Shown here piece by piece: positions 26,880 through 37,075 of a stretch of DNA of 64,000 bases (position 1 is its first letter; each line of letters begins with the position of its first letter). The position numbers and the translations under genes were made by a program. The stretch is taken from assembly GCF_019091085.1 (NCBI RefSeq), contig NZ_JAGXJY010000001.1:496001-560000 (forward strand). Reading direction: 5' to 3'. The notes below the pieces were generated by a model that was not told the DNA's origin, did not search any database, and saw only the letters and a program-made list of their open reading frames with translations. Source of the DNA: Mesorhizobium sp. GbtcB19 (GTDB taxonomy: Bacteria > Pseudomonadota > Alphaproteobacteria > Rhizobiales > Rhizobiaceae).

Positions 26880-27185
26880 ATGAAACATGAAATATGCAAG
26901 ATCGCCGATGTCCCGCAAACCGGCAGCCTGATCGCGCCCTTCTTCGGCCGCGAGGTGCATGTCTGGCGTAGCGGCGAGCGCATCCGCGCCGCGGCCAATG
27001 TCTGCCTGCATTTCGGCGGACCGCTGGACTGCAAGGACGGCGCCTTCGTCTGCCAGTGGCACGGCGCGAAATTCGAAATGGAAAGCGGTGAGCGTGTCGA
27101 AGGACCGGCGCCGAAGGGCTCGCGCCTGATGTTCCTGTCGACCCGCGTCGAAGATGGCGCGCTCAACTACGTCTGGGGAGAGTGA
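26880..27185 (+). CDS. Rieske [2Fe-2S] ferredoxin-like protein
   Basis: 101 residues forming one Rieske domain. Ligands are C42-x-H44 (VCLHFGG) and C58-x2-H61 (VCQWHG), all present. Small proteins of this type serve as electron carriers for oxygenases or as stand-alone redox proteins. It is followed by the GST gene after 1 bp and controlled from the divergent MarR region. No oxygenase alpha subunit is in the operon; the nearest oxygenase is the convergent flavin monooxygenase, which would not need it. Confidence 0.92.
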   Translation: MKHEICKIADVPQTGSLIAPFFGREVHVWRSGERIRAAANVCLHFGGPLDCKDGAFVCQWHGAKFEMESGERVEGPAPKGSRLMFLSTRVEDGALNYVWGE

Positions 27186-27186
27186 G

Positions 27187-27906
27187 ATGACCGCCAGGCT
27201 CACCCTCGTCAGCCATCACCTCTGCCCTTATGTCCAGCGCGCCGCGATCTCACTCGCCGAGAAAGGCGTTCCGTTCGAGCGGGTCAACGTCGACCTTGCC
27301 GACAAGCCCGATTGGTTCAAGGCCATCTCGCCGCTCGGCAAGGTCCCACTGCTCCGCGTTCGGCATGACAACGCGGACGAGGTGATCTTCGAATCCGCCG
27401 TCATCCTCGAATTCCTCGAGGAGACCGAGGCCAATCCTCTGCACCCGGCCGATCCGCTGGCACGCGCCAGGCATCGCGCCTGGATCGAATTCGGTTCGGC
27501 GATCCTGAATGCCATAGGCCGCTTCTATTCCGCCGCCGACGAAGCTGCTTTCCTCCACGAAAGCAAAGGTTTGTCCGAGATGTTCCCGCGCGTGGAGGCG
27601 GAACTTGCGGCCAGGCAAAATGGCCCGTGGTTCGCCGGCGGGTCCTTCTCGCTGGTCGATGCCGTCTACGGGCCGATCTTCCGCTATTTCGACACCTTCG
27701 ACCGCATCGGTGATTTCGCCATTCTCGACGGCAAGCCGCTCATCCAGGCGTGGCGCGAAACCCTGAGTGGGCGGCAATCGGTCAAGGAGGCGGTCGGCGC
27801 GGACTATCCGCGGCGGCTGCACGCCTTCCTGCAGGCAAGAAGATCTTATCTGTCCGACATCATCCGGCTTCAGGCCATTGCAACTCCGCAAGCCCGATCC
27901 GCTTGA
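27187..27906 (+). CDS. Glutathione S-transferase family protein
   Basis: 239 residues from ATG 27187. N-terminal thioredoxin-like domain (about 1-80) with SHHLCPYVQRAAI, in which the active-site region is a CPYVQR motif as in Omega/beta-type or GstI-like enzymes, and KVPLL..ESAVILEFLEE; alpha-helical C-terminal domain follows. Probably conjugates or reduces electrophiles. Operon with the Rieske gene suggests a detoxification role under the MarR regulator. The 3' end overlaps the convergent monooxygenase by 47 bp. Confidence 0.9.
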   Translation: MTARLTLVSHHLCPYVQRAAISLAEKGVPFERVNVDLADKPDWFKAISPLGKVPLLRVRHDNADEVIFESAVILEFLEETEANPLHPADPLARARHRAWIEFGSAILNAIGRFYSAADEAAFLHESKGLSEMFPRVEAELAARQNGPWFAGGSFSLVDAVYGPIFRYFDTFDRIGDFAILDGKPLIQAWRETLSGRQSVKEAVGADYPRRLHAFLQARRSYLSDIIRLQAIATPQARSA

Positions 27907-29089
27907 ACGGGTCGATCACGGTCCCGGCGACCATGGCGGCGAGGAATTGCGGCCCTGGCGGGATTCTCGCCAGGGCCGCCACCATGCGGTCGCGCATGAA
28001 GGGGAGCATCGTCGAGTCCGATTGGTAGAATGGCGTCAGCGACAGGGAAAGCGCCTGGAACACGCGAACATGCCAGCGCCTGGCCTTCGCATAGGTATCG
28101 AGCGCGTGCTCGACACTTTTCGCTTTTGCCAGTGCATGGCTGAGCGCCGCCGCATCGAGCAGCGCCATGTTCGCCCCTTGCCCGAGTTGCGGGCTGGTGG
28201 AATGCGCGGCGTCGCCGATGACGGCAAGCAGTCGGCCGGCCGGCAGCGCCATCGTGTGGTGGCCGTAGCGGGCGAGCGAGAGCTGTTCGAAGCTGTCGAT
28301 CTGGCCGGTGAAAGCCTCGCATTGCGGCCACACCGAGATCACCCTCGCCTTCCATGCCTCCAGCCCCTCTGCCTTCACCTGTTCGGCATCTGCCGGCTTG
28401 AGGCTCCAGAAGAAGGCCGCCATCTCTTGCGCGCCTGGTTCCGGCCGGCCGATCGGCAGCACGCCGACCATGATGCTTGCCTTGTCATAGCGCTGCAGCA
28501 GCGCGCTTTTGTCAAAGTCGTCCCGCCAGCCGAGCGACGCCCAGAATGCCCCATAGGCGAGCGGCCGCGGCATGGCGGCATCACCGAGATAGCGCCGCAG
28601 TTTCGAGCGCGCGCCGCTGGCATCGACAATGAGGTCGAATGGCCCCAGCCGCTTGCCGTTGCCGCCGACGAGCGTCGCCCGCTCAGCCGTCTCCAGCGTC
28701 TCGACCTCGACATTGGTTTCAATGGCGATCGCTTCGCGCGAGGCAGCGCGGTAGAGCACCCCGAACAGCGCTGCGCGATGCACTGCAAGGCCGAAGCGGC
28801 GGCCGCGCCGCGCATCGTAGCGGACTTCGAGCACGGTGCGCCCGGTCCGGGCATCGGTGCCGTGCAGCCGCTCGATGCGGCTGCCGAGCGAAAGCATCTC
28901 GTCGAGCAGGCCGAGATCGGCGAGCACGGTCAGCCCGGTCGGCTGCAGGATAAGGCCAGAGCCGACGGGCTTCGGCTCATCGAAGCGCTCGAAAATGGTG
29001 ACGCGGTGCCCGGCCCGCGTGAGATAAAGCGCTGCCGCCAGCCCGGCCGGACCGGCGCCGGCAATCGCGATGTCGAGTTTTTTGTCCAT
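27860..29089 (-). CDS. FAD-dependent aromatic-ring-type monooxygenase
   Basis: 409 residues starting MDKKLDIAIAGAGPAGLAAAL, with the GxGxxG FAD loop (residues about 8-16), the DG-like motif LIVDASGARSKLRRYLG (about 165-181), and GDAAHSTSPQLGQGANMALLDA near 285-307. This is the PHBH/UbiH-like class A flavoprotein monooxygenase family using NAD(P)H. Substrate unknown. Convergent with the GST gene (47-bp overlap). Confidence 0.9.
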   Translation of the reverse strand: MDKKLDIAIAGAGPAGLAAALYLTRAGHRVTIFERFDEPKPVGSGLILQPTGLTVLADLGLLDEMLSLGSRIERLHGTDARTGRTVLEVRYDARRGRRFGLAVHRAALFGVLYRAASREAIAIETNVEVETLETAERATLVGGNGKRLGPFDLIVDASGARSKLRRYLGDAAMPRPLAYGAFWASLGWRDDFDKSALLQRYDKASIMVGVLPIGRPEPGAQEMAAFFWSLKPADAEQVKAEGLEAWKARVISVWPQCEAFTGQIDSFEQLSLARYGHHTMALPAGRLLAVIGDAAHSTSPQLGQGANMALLDAAALSHALAKAKSVEHALDTYAKARRWHVRVFQALSLSLTPFYQSDSTMLPFMRDRMVAALARIPPGPQFLAAMVAGTVIDPFKRIGLAELQWPEAG

Positions 29090-29200
29090 TGCCCGCCCAG
29101 ACCGACCGGCGGGCACAATTCCTGATTGATCGCGTCAAATCAACTTGGCGCTTTGACGCTTATCAGTGGAAAAAACCGGGCCACCGGAAAAAGACCGGGC

Positions 29201-29608
29201 TCACATCCGGGCATCGAATGCAGCGCGCGCGTCGCGCACCGCGTCGTGATTGAGCTCGGCCCATTGGACGAGGTGATAGAGCGGAACGAACATCGATCGC
29301 CCGAGATCGGTCAGGCTGTATTCGACGCTCGGCGGCTTGGTCGGGAACACTTCGCGATGTACATAGCCGTCGCGCTGCAGTTCATGCAGCGTCTGGGTCA
29401 GCATGCGCTGCGAAATATCCGGAACCAGCCGCCGCAACTCGCCGAAGCGATAGGGCTTCTCCGCAAGCGCCATGACCAGCAGCGGGCTCCATTTGCCGTT
29501 GATGCCATGGATGACGTCGCGAACCGGGCAATCTGCGAAATTGGCGCCGTCCGTCATGGCCTTGTAGATCTCGATCTTGGATTTCAGATTGACGATCTTG
29601 CCGTCCAT
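29201..29608 (-). CDS. HxlR-family transcriptional regulator
   Basis: 135 residues with the HxlR signature: CPVRDVIHGINGKWSPLLVMALAEKPYRFGELRRLVPDISQRMLTQTL, including the N-terminal redox-type cysteine C27. Divergent from a QorB-like quinone reductase, the same pairing as E. coli ytfH-ytfG, so it likely senses quinones or electrophiles and controls that gene. Confidence 0.92.
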   Translation of the reverse strand: MDGKIVNLKSKIEIYKAMTDGANFADCPVRDVIHGINGKWSPLLVMALAEKPYRFGELRRLVPDISQRMLTQTLHELQRDGYVHREVFPTKPPSVEYSLTDLGRSMFVPLYHLVQWAELNHDAVRDARAAFDARM

Positions 29609-29743
29609 CGGTGGTTCCCTGCGTGTGCCTACCTCCCGAAAAACTGCCTTCTTTACGGCCGGGGGTCAATTCCTAATTTAGTGCTGGTCTCTTTTTGAGA
29701 CTGCCAACAGCACCCGCCAATCGGCGCAATTCAGGAACCTCCC
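29609..29743. promoter_or_regulatory. Divergent control region hxlR / qorB-like
   Basis: Contains nested dyads: gtgctg..cagcac (outer, about 29681-29713) enclosing gtctc-tttt-tgagac (about 29687-29701). They lie upstream of both genes and are candidate HxlR operators. Sites are inferred from symmetry only. Confidence 0.5.
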
Positions 29744-30637
29744 ATGACCGAAACCCTCCTCGTCACCGGCGCTTCCGGCCAGCTTGGCCGAGCCGTCATC
29801 AATCACTTGCTGGACGCCCAGAAAGTGGCGCCGGCGAGCATCATCGCCGCCACCCGCAACCCCGAGAACCTCGCCGATCTCGCGGCACGCGGCGTCGCCG
29901 TCAGGGTCGCCGATTTCAACGACAGGGCCTCGCTGGAGAAGGCATTCGGAGGCGCCGACCGGGTGCTGATCATCTCGACCGGCGACCTCGACCTCAAGAC
30001 GGGCCGGCGCTTGAAGCAGCATGAGACGGCGGTGACCGCGGCCAAGGCGGCAGGCGTTTCGCATCTGCTCTACACCTCGATGCCCAATCCGGAGCCCGGC
30101 TCGCCGGTGCTGTTTGCCAATGACCACTTCGGCACGGAACAGGCGATCAGGGCGAGCGGTATTCCCTACACCATCTTCCGCAACGGCTGGTACCAGGAGA
30201 ACCTGTTCATGGCGCTGCCGCACGCCATCTCGTCCGGCAAGTGGTACACGTCGGCAGGCGACGGCCGCGTCGCCCATGGCGCGCGCGACGACATGGCCGC
30301 CGCGATCGCCGCCAGCCTCGCTTCGGGCGAGAAGGCGAGCCACATCTACACGCTGACCGGCCCGCAGGCCTACACGACGAACGAGGTCGCGGCGATGGTC
30401 AGCGACGTGACCGGAAAGCCGATCGAGGTCGTGCAGGTTCCGGACGAAGGCTTGACCGAGGGCATCAAGGCGAATGGTGTCCCGGAGGACTTCGCCCGCA
30501 TCATCGTCTCCTTCGACGCCAACACCCGCGCCGGCCGCATCGGCGAGGTGACCGACACGGTCGAAAAGCTCTCCGGCCGCAAGTCTCGGACGCTGAGGCA
30601 GTTCCTCGAAGCGAACAAGGCCGCCCTGCTCGGCTGA
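29744..30637 (+). CDS. NmrA-like NAD(P)H:quinone oxidoreductase (QorB type)
   Basis: 297 residues, Rossmann start TETLLVTGASGQLGRAVI (GASGQLG loop at about 9-15), and the family segment HLLYTSMPNPEPGSPVLFANDHFGTEQ. The protein resembles E. coli QorB, which reduces quinones with NADPH. The divergent HxlR gene reproduces the ytfG-ytfH arrangement, supporting quinone detoxification. Starts at ATG 29744. Confidence 0.9.
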   Translation: MTETLLVTGASGQLGRAVINHLLDAQKVAPASIIAATRNPENLADLAARGVAVRVADFNDRASLEKAFGGADRVLIISTGDLDLKTGRRLKQHETAVTAAKAAGVSHLLYTSMPNPEPGSPVLFANDHFGTEQAIRASGIPYTIFRNGWYQENLFMALPHAISSGKWYTSAGDGRVAHGARDDMAAAIAASLASGEKASHIYTLTGPQAYTTNEVAAMVSDVTGKPIEVVQVPDEGLTEGIKANGVPEDFARIIVSFDANTRAGRIGEVTDTVEKLSGRKSRTLRQFLEANKAALLG

Positions 30638-30674
30638 AGCCAAGCGCGCCTGGGGAAGCCGTCCCCGGCGCGCT

Positions 30675-31715
30675 TCACTTCGACTTCTTCAGCAATCCAA
30701 GCTGGACCAGGCTTTCACCCGTCGCGACAAGAGCGTCCTCGCGCGATCGCGGCGTCCAGCCGAGCAGGCGCATGGCCTTGGCGCTCGTCGCGTTCCTCGG
30801 CTTGCCCAGTTCCGTCACGATCTGGGCCGCCTGCCCGTCGAACAGGCCGACGATCCGGACCAGCCAGTCCGGCAGCACTCTCGTCGTGATGCGCGACCCT
30901 GCATTGCCGAGCCGCGCCTTCAGCGTCCGCGCGATTTCCAGCATCGTCATGAAATCGCCGCTGATGGCCAGGAACCGTTCGCCTCTGGCGGCAGGATTGG
31001 TCATGGCGCGCAAATGCAGGTCAGCGACATCGCGCGCATCGACCACGCCGAACACCATGCGCGGCAGGCCCGGCATCTCGCCATCCATCAAACGCCGGAT
31101 GAAATCGGTCGACGTCGAATGATCCGGCCCCAGGACCGGCCCGAAGATGCCGACTGGATTGACCACCGCCAGTTCCAGCGCGCCGCCCTGAGCGGCAATG
31201 AAATCCCACGCCGCCCGCTCGGCCAGCGTCTTCGACTTCACATAGGCGCTGACCTTCTGCGAAAGATCGGTCCAGTTCTCTTCGGTGAACGGATGGCCGG
31301 CAACAGGCGTCTGGCCGTAGCCGGCGGCGGCGAAGGACGAGGTCAGCACGACCCGTTCGACACCGGCATCGCGCGCGGCCCGCAGCACCCGCAACGCCCC
31401 TTCCCTGGCCGGTACGATCAGGTCGTCCTCATGTTTCGGCACGCCCGGCGGAAACGGCGAAGCGACGTGGAGGACGTACCGGCATCCGGCGACCGCTTCG
31501 GGCCAGCCTTTGTCGCTCGTGAGATCGGCATAGGCGAAGGAAAGCGCCTCGCCCGGCTCGGCGCCGCCGACCTTCAGCATGGCGAGCACGTCGGCTTCGC
31601 GCTTGGCGGAGCGCACCGTCGTGCGCACACGGTAGCCGGCGTTCAGAAGCGCGAGGATGCAATGAGCGCCGAGGAAGCCGGAACCGCCGGTCACAAGCAC
31701 CAACTCGCCGCTCAT
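30675..31715 (-). CDS. NAD-dependent epimerase / dihydroflavonol-4-reductase-like SDR
   Basis: 346 residues of the extended short-chain dehydrogenase family: N-terminal TGGSGFLGAHCILALLNAGY, the DLTSDKGW segment, TSSFAAAGYG and the YVKSK active-site motif (about residues 168-172). Members reduce aldehydes or ketones with NADPH; DFR naming reflects similarity, not flavonoid metabolism. Convergent with the QorB-like gene; kup genes are upstream on the same strand with a 45-bp gap, so cotranscription from kup is possible. Confidence 0.88.
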   Translation of the reverse strand: MSGELVLVTGGSGFLGAHCILALLNAGYRVRTTVRSAKREADVLAMLKVGGAEPGEALSFAYADLTSDKGWPEAVAGCRYVLHVASPFPPGVPKHEDDLIVPAREGALRVLRAARDAGVERVVLTSSFAAAGYGQTPVAGHPFTEENWTDLSQKVSAYVKSKTLAERAAWDFIAAQGGALELAVVNPVGIFGPVLGPDHSTSTDFIRRLMDGEMPGLPRMVFGVVDARDVADLHLRAMTNPAARGERFLAISGDFMTMLEIARTLKARLGNAGSRITTRVLPDWLVRIVGLFDGQAAQIVTELGKPRNATSAKAMRLLGWTPRSREDALVATGESLVQLGLLKKSK

Positions 31716-31760
31716 GCCCGCCTCCCCTCGTCGCTGAACCAGCCTATGCGGCGCAGTCTC

Positions 31761-33686
31761 TCAGATCGCGACCTGCGTGCCAATCTCCACGACGCGCCCG
31801 GTCGGAATCTGGAAATACTCCGTTGCGTCCGCCGCCGTCTTCGCCAGGCCGATGAACAGCCGGTCCTGCCAGATCGGCATGCCGGAATTGGGCGAGGCTT
31901 TCAGCGAACGGCGCGACAGGAAGAAGGACGTCGTCATGATGTCGAACTTCCAGCCCTGCTTGCGGCAGATCGCCAAAGCGCGCGGGATGTTCGGCTGCTC
32001 CATATAGCCGAAGGTCAGCGTCACGCGCATGAACAGCTCGTTGACCGTCTCCAGCTTCACGCGCTCGCTGTCGGGCACCACCGGCTGCGGCGCCGTCACC
32101 ACCGACAGGATGACGTTCTTTTCGTGCAGCACCTTGTAGTGCTTCAGGCTGTGCATCAGCGCCGTCGGGGCGCTCAGCGGATCGCTGGTCAGGAACACCG
32201 CCGTGCCGGAAACCACCTGTGGCTTCTTCTTCAGAAGGTTGGCTGCCAGGAAATCGAGCGGGATTTCGTTGCGCCGGGTTTTGTCGAACAGGTACCGGCT
32301 GCCGCGCACCCAGGTCCACATGCCGAGGATGATGGCGAAGGCGACCGCGAGCGAGGCCCAGCCGCCCTCGAACACCTTGACGATGTTGGAGGCGAAGAAG
32401 CCGATATCGATCAGCGCGAACATCGCCGTCAGCGCGGCCGCCGGCCAGATGTTCCATTTCCAGATGCGGGTCATGACGATGAACAGCAGCGTCGTCGTCA
32501 CCAGCATGTTACCGGTGACCGAGATGCCGTAGGCAGAGGCCAGCTTGCCGGATTCGCCGAATCCGACCACCAGCATCATCACGACGAGCGCGATCAGCAT
32601 GTTGACGCGCGGCATATAAACCTGGCCGGACTGCTTCTCGGACGTATGCAGGATTTCGAGCCGTGGCAGCATGTTGAGCTGCACCGCCTGCCTGGTCAGC
32701 GAATAGGCGCCGGAGATGACCGCCTGGCTGGCGATGACCGTCGCCGCCGCGGCCAGCACCACCATCGGAATGAGCGCCCAGCCCTCGTTCATCTCGAAGA
32801 ACGGGTGGCCGACCGTGCCGCCCTTGGCGAGCACATAGGCGCCCTGCCCGGCATAGTTCAAAAGCAGGCAGGGAAACACGATCGCCAGCCACGCCAGCAC
32901 GATCGGCTTGCGGCCGAAATGACCGAGATCGGCGTAGAGCGCCTCGGCGCCGGTAACGGCCAGGAAGACCGCGCCGACGGTGACGAAAGACACGTCAGGC
33001 GAATTGATGAAGAAAGCCACGATGTAATGCGGGCTTATCGCCCACAGGATTTCGGGATCCGTGATGATATGCTTCAACCCGGAGAGGCCGATGGCGAGGA
33101 ACCAGATGGCGGTGACAGGGCCGAACACAAGGCCCACACCACCGGTGCCGAAACGCTGGACGGCAAACAGCATCGCAAGGATCAAAAGGGTCAGCGGCAC
33201 GACATAGGGCTGGAAGGCCGGAGTGACGACATTCATGCCTTCGACCGCCGACAGCACCGAGATGGCGGGCGTGATGACCGCGTCGCCGAAGAACAGCGAC
33301 GCGCCCACGATGCCGATGCCGAGCACGATCGCCGAGCGCGCCGGGAAGGTGCCGCGCGCCAGCGCCATCAGCGACAGCACGCCGCCCTCGCCGCGATTGT
33401 CGGCGCGCAGCACGAACATGATGTATTTGATGGTGACCGTGATGGTCAGCGACCAGATGATCAGCGACAGCACGCCAAGGATGTCGGCGCGATTGGCGAC
33501 GTCGCCGCCGGATGAGGCATGCAATGCCTCGCGGAAGGCATAGATCGGGCTGGTGCCGATATCGCCATAGACGACGCCCAGCGCACCCAGCATCAGCACC
33601 TTGGTGCTGTGCTGCTCTACTTCCGCGTGGCTCGATTGGTCGGCGGGTTCTGCCTCAGCGCCATTGGCAAGGGCCATGGACGACAC
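31761..33686 (-). CDS. kup: Kup-type low-affinity K+ transporter, copy 1
   Basis: 641 residues; a proton-coupled potassium importer of the inner membrane. About 12 membrane helices follow the family start [25 protein letters not shown] (split here by the usual [10 protein letters not shown] motif), then a soluble C-terminal domain of about 150 residues. Tandem paralogue of the next upstream gene. The last about 170 residues are almost identical between the two and the DNA is nearly identical too, including third positions. Confidence 0.95.
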   Translation of the reverse strand: MSSMALANGAEAEPADQSSHAEVEQHSTKVLMLGALGVVYGDIGTSPIYAFREALHASSGGDVANRADILGVLSLIIWSLTITVTIKYIMFVLRADNRGEGGVLSLMALARGTFPARSAIVLGIGIVGASLFFGDAVITPAISVLSAVEGMNVVTPAFQPYVVPLTLLILAMLFAVQRFGTGGVGLVFGPVTAIWFLAIGLSGLKHIITDPEILWAISPHYIVAFFINSPDVSFVTVGAVFLAVTGAEALYADLGHFGRKPIVLAWLAIVFPCLLLNYAGQGAYVLAKGGTVGHPFFEMNEGWALIPMVVLAAAATVIASQAVISGAYSLTRQAVQLNMLPRLEILHTSEKQSGQVYMPRVNMLIALVVMMLVVGFGESGKLASAYGISVTGNMLVTTTLLFIVMTRIWKWNIWPAAALTAMFALIDIGFFASNIVKVFEGGWASLAVAFAIILGMWTWVRGSRYLFDKTRRNEIPLDFLAANLLKKKPQVVSGTAVFLTSDPLSAPTALMHSLKHYKVLHEKNVILSVVTAPQPVVPDSERVKLETVNELFMRVTLTFGYMEQPNIPRALAICRKQGWKFDIMTTSFFLSRRSLKASPNSGMPIWQDRLFIGLAKTAADATEYFQIPTGRVVEIGTQVAI

Positions 33687-33814
33687 TCCGATAAAACGCG
33701 CGGTGCTCTACGCTTGCTGCGGTGCAATATCAAGTGCCCTTGCGTGAGGGCTCCCATGCCGCCGACGCAGGGCTTTCGGTGTACGGAACGGCCGGGCTTG
33801 TTCGTCCGACCTCA

Positions 33815-35737
33815 TCAGATGGCGACCTGCGTGCCGATCTCGACCACCCGTCCGGTCGGAATCTGGAAATATTCCGTCGCATCGGCCGCCGAGCGCGCCA
33901 GGCTGATGAACAGCCTGTCCTGCCACACCGGCATGCCCGAATTGGGCGAGGCTTTCAGCGAACGCCGCGACAGGAAGAAGGATGTCGTCATGATGTCGAA
34001 CTTCCATCCCTGCTTGCGGCAGATCGCCAGGGCACGCGGGATATTCGGCTGCTCCATGTAGCCGAAGGTCAGCGTGATGCGCATGAACAGCTCGTTGACC
34101 GTCTCCAGCTTGACGCGCTCGCTGTCGGGCACCACCGGCTGCGGCGCCGTCACCACCGACAGGATGACGTTCTTTTCGTGCAGCACCTTGTAGTGCTTCA
34201 GGCTGTGCATCAGCGCCGTCGGCGCGCTCAGCGGGTCGCTGGTCAGGAACACCGCCGTGCCCGACACCAGCTGCGGCTTTTTCTTCAGAAGGTTCACCGC
34301 CAGGAAGTCGAGCGGGATCTCGTTGCGGCGCGTCTTGTCGAACAGGTAGCGGGTGCCGCGGATCCAGGTCCACATGATCAGCCCCATGAGAGAGGCGACC
34401 GTGATCGAGACCCAGCCGCCCTCGACGATCTTGACGACATTGGCCGAGAAGAAGCCGAGATCGATGATGCCGAAGAGCACCACCAGGGCCAGCGCGGCCG
34501 CAACCTGCCATTTCCACAGCCAGCGCATCACCACGAATAAAAGGATCGTCGTCATCAGCATCTCGCCGGTGACCGAAATGCCGTAGGCGGCGGCCAGCGC
34601 GCTCGAACTGCCGAAGCCGACGACCAGGAGCATCACGCCGAGCGCCACCAGCAGATTGACCCGCGGCATATAGATCTGGCCGCTCTGCATCTCGGATGTA
34701 TGCTGCACCTCGATGCGCGGCAGAAGGTTGAGTTGCACGGCCTGCCTGGTCAGCGAGAAGGCGCCGGAAATAACCGCCTGGCTGGCGATGACGGTGGCCG
34801 CCGTCGCCAGGCCGACCATCGGCATCAGCGCCCATTCAGGCAGCATCTGGAAGAACGGATTGGTCGGCTTGCCGCCATGCGAGAGCACGAAAGCGCCCTG
34901 ACCGAAATAGTTCAAGAGCAGGCAAGGAAACACGATTGCGAACCAGGCCATCACGATCGGCTTGCGGCCGAAATGCCCAAGGTCGACATAGAGCGCCTCG
35001 GCGCCGGTGACCGCCAGGAACACGGCGCCGACGGTGACGAAGGCGCCCGTCGGCGTGGTGGCAAGATAGTAGATCGCGTAATACGGATTGATCGCCAAAA
35101 AAACCGATGGATCGTCGACGATGTGATAAAGGCCGGCCGCGCCGATCGCCATGAACCACGTCGCCGTCACCGGTCCGAACACCGCCGCGACCTTGCCGGT
35201 GCCGAAGCGCTGCACGGCGAAAAGCACCGCCAGGATGACCAGGGTGATCGGAACCACGAAGGCATCGAGCGCCGGCGTGACGACTTCCAGGCCTTCGACC
35301 GCCGACAGCACCGAGATCGCCGGGGTGATGATCGAATCGCCGAAGAACAGCGCCGCGCCGCAAAGGCCGATCACCAGGATGAGCCTGGAGCCCGGCGGGT
35401 AGGCGCTGCGCGCCAGCGCCATCAGCGACAGCGTGCCGCCCTCGCCCTTGTTGTCGGCCCTGAGCACGAAGGCGACATATTTGATCGTGACGATGATCGT
35501 CAGCGCCCAGACGATCAGCGACAGCACGCCAAGCACGTCATGGCGGGCAACCGAGCTCGAAGACGCATGCAGCGCCTCGCGAAAGGCATAGATCGGGCTC
35601 GTGCCGATATCGCCATAGACGACGCCCAGCGCGCCAAGCATGAGCACCTTGGTGCTGTGCTGCCGCTCGCTTTCGGCATGGCCCGAACGTTCGAGCGATT
35701 CCGTTTCGCCGGTGTTGGCTAGCACCATGAACCCCAT
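33815..35737 (-). CDS. kup: Kup-type low-affinity K+ transporter, copy 2
   Basis: 640 residues, same topology as copy 1; the N-terminal membrane part differs at many positions (for example [16 protein letters not shown] against FPARSAIVLGIGIVGA), while the C-terminal domain is nearly the same. It is the first of the tandem pair in transcription order, 128 bp ahead of copy 1. A second in-frame ATG at 35728 is also possible. Two Kup proteins in tandem are common in rhizobia and allow K+ uptake at acid pH or high osmolarity. Confidence 0.95.
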   Translation of the reverse strand: MGFMVLANTGETESLERSGHAESERQHSTKVLMLGALGVVYGDIGTSPIYAFREALHASSSSVARHDVLGVLSLIVWALTIIVTIKYVAFVLRADNKGEGGTLSLMALARSAYPPGSRLILVIGLCGAALFFGDSIITPAISVLSAVEGLEVVTPALDAFVVPITLVILAVLFAVQRFGTGKVAAVFGPVTATWFMAIGAAGLYHIVDDPSVFLAINPYYAIYYLATTPTGAFVTVGAVFLAVTGAEALYVDLGHFGRKPIVMAWFAIVFPCLLLNYFGQGAFVLSHGGKPTNPFFQMLPEWALMPMVGLATAATVIASQAVISGAFSLTRQAVQLNLLPRIEVQHTSEMQSGQIYMPRVNLLVALGVMLLVVGFGSSSALAAAYGISVTGEMLMTTILLFVVMRWLWKWQVAAALALVVLFGIIDLGFFSANVVKIVEGGWVSITVASLMGLIMWTWIRGTRYLFDKTRRNEIPLDFLAVNLLKKKPQLVSGTAVFLTSDPLSAPTALMHSLKHYKVLHEKNVILSVVTAPQPVVPDSERVKLETVNELFMRITLTFGYMEQPNIPRALAICRKQGWKFDIMTTSFFLSRRSLKASPNSGMPVWQDRLFISLARSAADATEYFQIPTGRVVEIGTQVAI

Positions 35738-35814
35738 TTCACCGGATTCGCCGCGGTCCGAGGTCGCCGCAATGCGCGGGAAGCACCGGAACTGCCGAAG
35801 CTACGCAAGGCGCC

Positions 35815-36555
35815 CTACCATCCACAAGCCTTCAAGAACCGTCCCACCGTGCCGGCCATGCCATACTCCAGCGCATCCGCTGTCAACCCATGTCCGATCG
35901 ATACTTCGGCCAATGCCGGGATGCGTTTGGCCAGTGCCGGCAGGTTCTGCACGGTAAGATCATGGCCGGCATTGACGCCAAGCCCGGCCGCGAATGCGGC
36001 GTCCGCGGTTTTTCCCAATCGTTCCAGTTCTTTCGCCGCCTTTGTGGAATCGGAATGAAAGCCTCCATAGGGGCCGGTATAGAGCTCGATACGGTCGGCG
36101 CCGGTATCGCGGGCCGCATTTATCCCCTCCGGGTCCGAGTCGGAAAACAGCGACACGCGCAACCCGCCTTTCTTCAAGCGCTTGACGATCGGTGTGAGGA
36201 ACGCCGCCTGGGCGACGAAGTTCCAGCCATGATCCGACGTCGCCTGCGCCGGATCGTCCGGCACCAGCGTCACCTGCTCGGGCTGGTTCTTCTCGACGAG
36301 CACCAGGAAATCCTCGCTCGGATAGCCCTCGATGTTGAATTCCGCGTTCGGAAACTCATCGTCGATCAGCGCCCTGATCTCGGGCAGGTCGGAATGCCTT
36401 GTATGCCGCTCGTCAGGCCTGGGATGCACCGTCAGCCCGTGCGCGCCGGCGGCGAGCGCGAGGCGGCCAATGCCGATGACGCTCGGCCACGGCAGGTCGC
36501 GGCGGTTGCGCAGCATGGCGATGGCATTGAGGTTGACCGAAAGCTTCGCGGGCAT
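35815..36555 (-). CDS. pdxJ: Pyridoxine 5'-phosphate synthase
   Basis: Condenses 1-deoxyxylulose-5-phosphate with 3-amino-2-oxopropyl phosphate to PNP, the last ring-forming step of DXP-dependent vitamin B6 synthesis. 246 residues, TIM barrel. It begins [20 protein letters not shown], the rhizobial version of the LGVNIDHVATLR start, with [12 protein letters not shown] and ELYTGPYGG further on. ATG 36555 or the adjacent ATG 36558. The open frame further upstream overlaps the opposite gene and is not counted. Confidence 0.95.
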   Translation of the reverse strand: MPAKLSVNLNAIAMLRNRRDLPWPSVIGIGRLALAAGAHGLTVHPRPDERHTRHSDLPEIRALIDDEFPNAEFNIEGYPSEDFLVLVEKNQPEQVTLVPDDPAQATSDHGWNFVAQAAFLTPIVKRLKKGGLRVSLFSDSDPEGINAARDTGADRIELYTGPYGGFHSDSTKAAKELERLGKTADAAFAAGLGVNAGHDLTVQNLPALAKRIPALAEVSIGHGLTADALEYGMAGTVGRFLKACGW

Positions 36556-36667
36556 CATCCGGCGTCCAGTTGGCGTTGGCGCGCATCTATAGCGCCTTTG
36601 CAGGGAACAGATAGAGGGTTTCCGGTGTTCCAGAGGACCAGGTGATGTCCAACACAAGGATTTGCCA

Positions 36668-37063
36668 GTGAAATTCCTCGAAGCCGTGCCGGCGGTCCGC
36701 CGCATCGAAACCAACCGCGACGCGCTTTTCGCCATCGATGTCGTCGGTGAAGTCTCGCCCGCCGATGCGGAGAACCTGTTCGGGCTGCTCGAGGCCGCCT
36801 ATGCGCTGCATCCGAGGATCGACGTGCTGGTGCGGCTGACGGACGCGGAAAACGTCGACTGGGCAAACATTTCGCCAGACACGCTCAGGCAAGGCATGAC
36901 CGGCGCGATGGAACACGTCGTGCGCTGCGCGGCCATCGGCGATCCGCGTTGGGCTTCCCTCGTTACCGGCGTCTTCCCGAAGGCGCTGCCATTCGAGTTC
37001 AAACGCTTCGACATGGACGATGAAGAGGCCGCCTGGCAGTGGATTGGCGCGAGGCCGACGTGA
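36668..37063 (+). CDS. STAS/SpoIIAA-like domain protein
   Basis: 131 residues resembling the SpoIIAA-like (CRAL/TRIO-related STAS) family: alternating short strands and helices with [24 protein letters not shown] and [13 protein letters not shown]. The start is GTG 36668, 7 bases after aagga; a TTG at 36662 is too close to the ribosome-binding site. Role unknown; family members are sometimes lipid- or partner-binding. Monocistronic, convergent with the helicase gene. Confidence 0.78.
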   Translation: MKFLEAVPAVRRIETNRDALFAIDVVGEVSPADAENLFGLLEAAYALHPRIDVLVRLTDAENVDWANISPDTLRQGMTGAMEHVVRCAAIGDPRWASLVTGVFPKALPFEFKRFDMDDEEAAWQWIGARPT

Positions 37064-37075
37064 CACTCACGAGGG

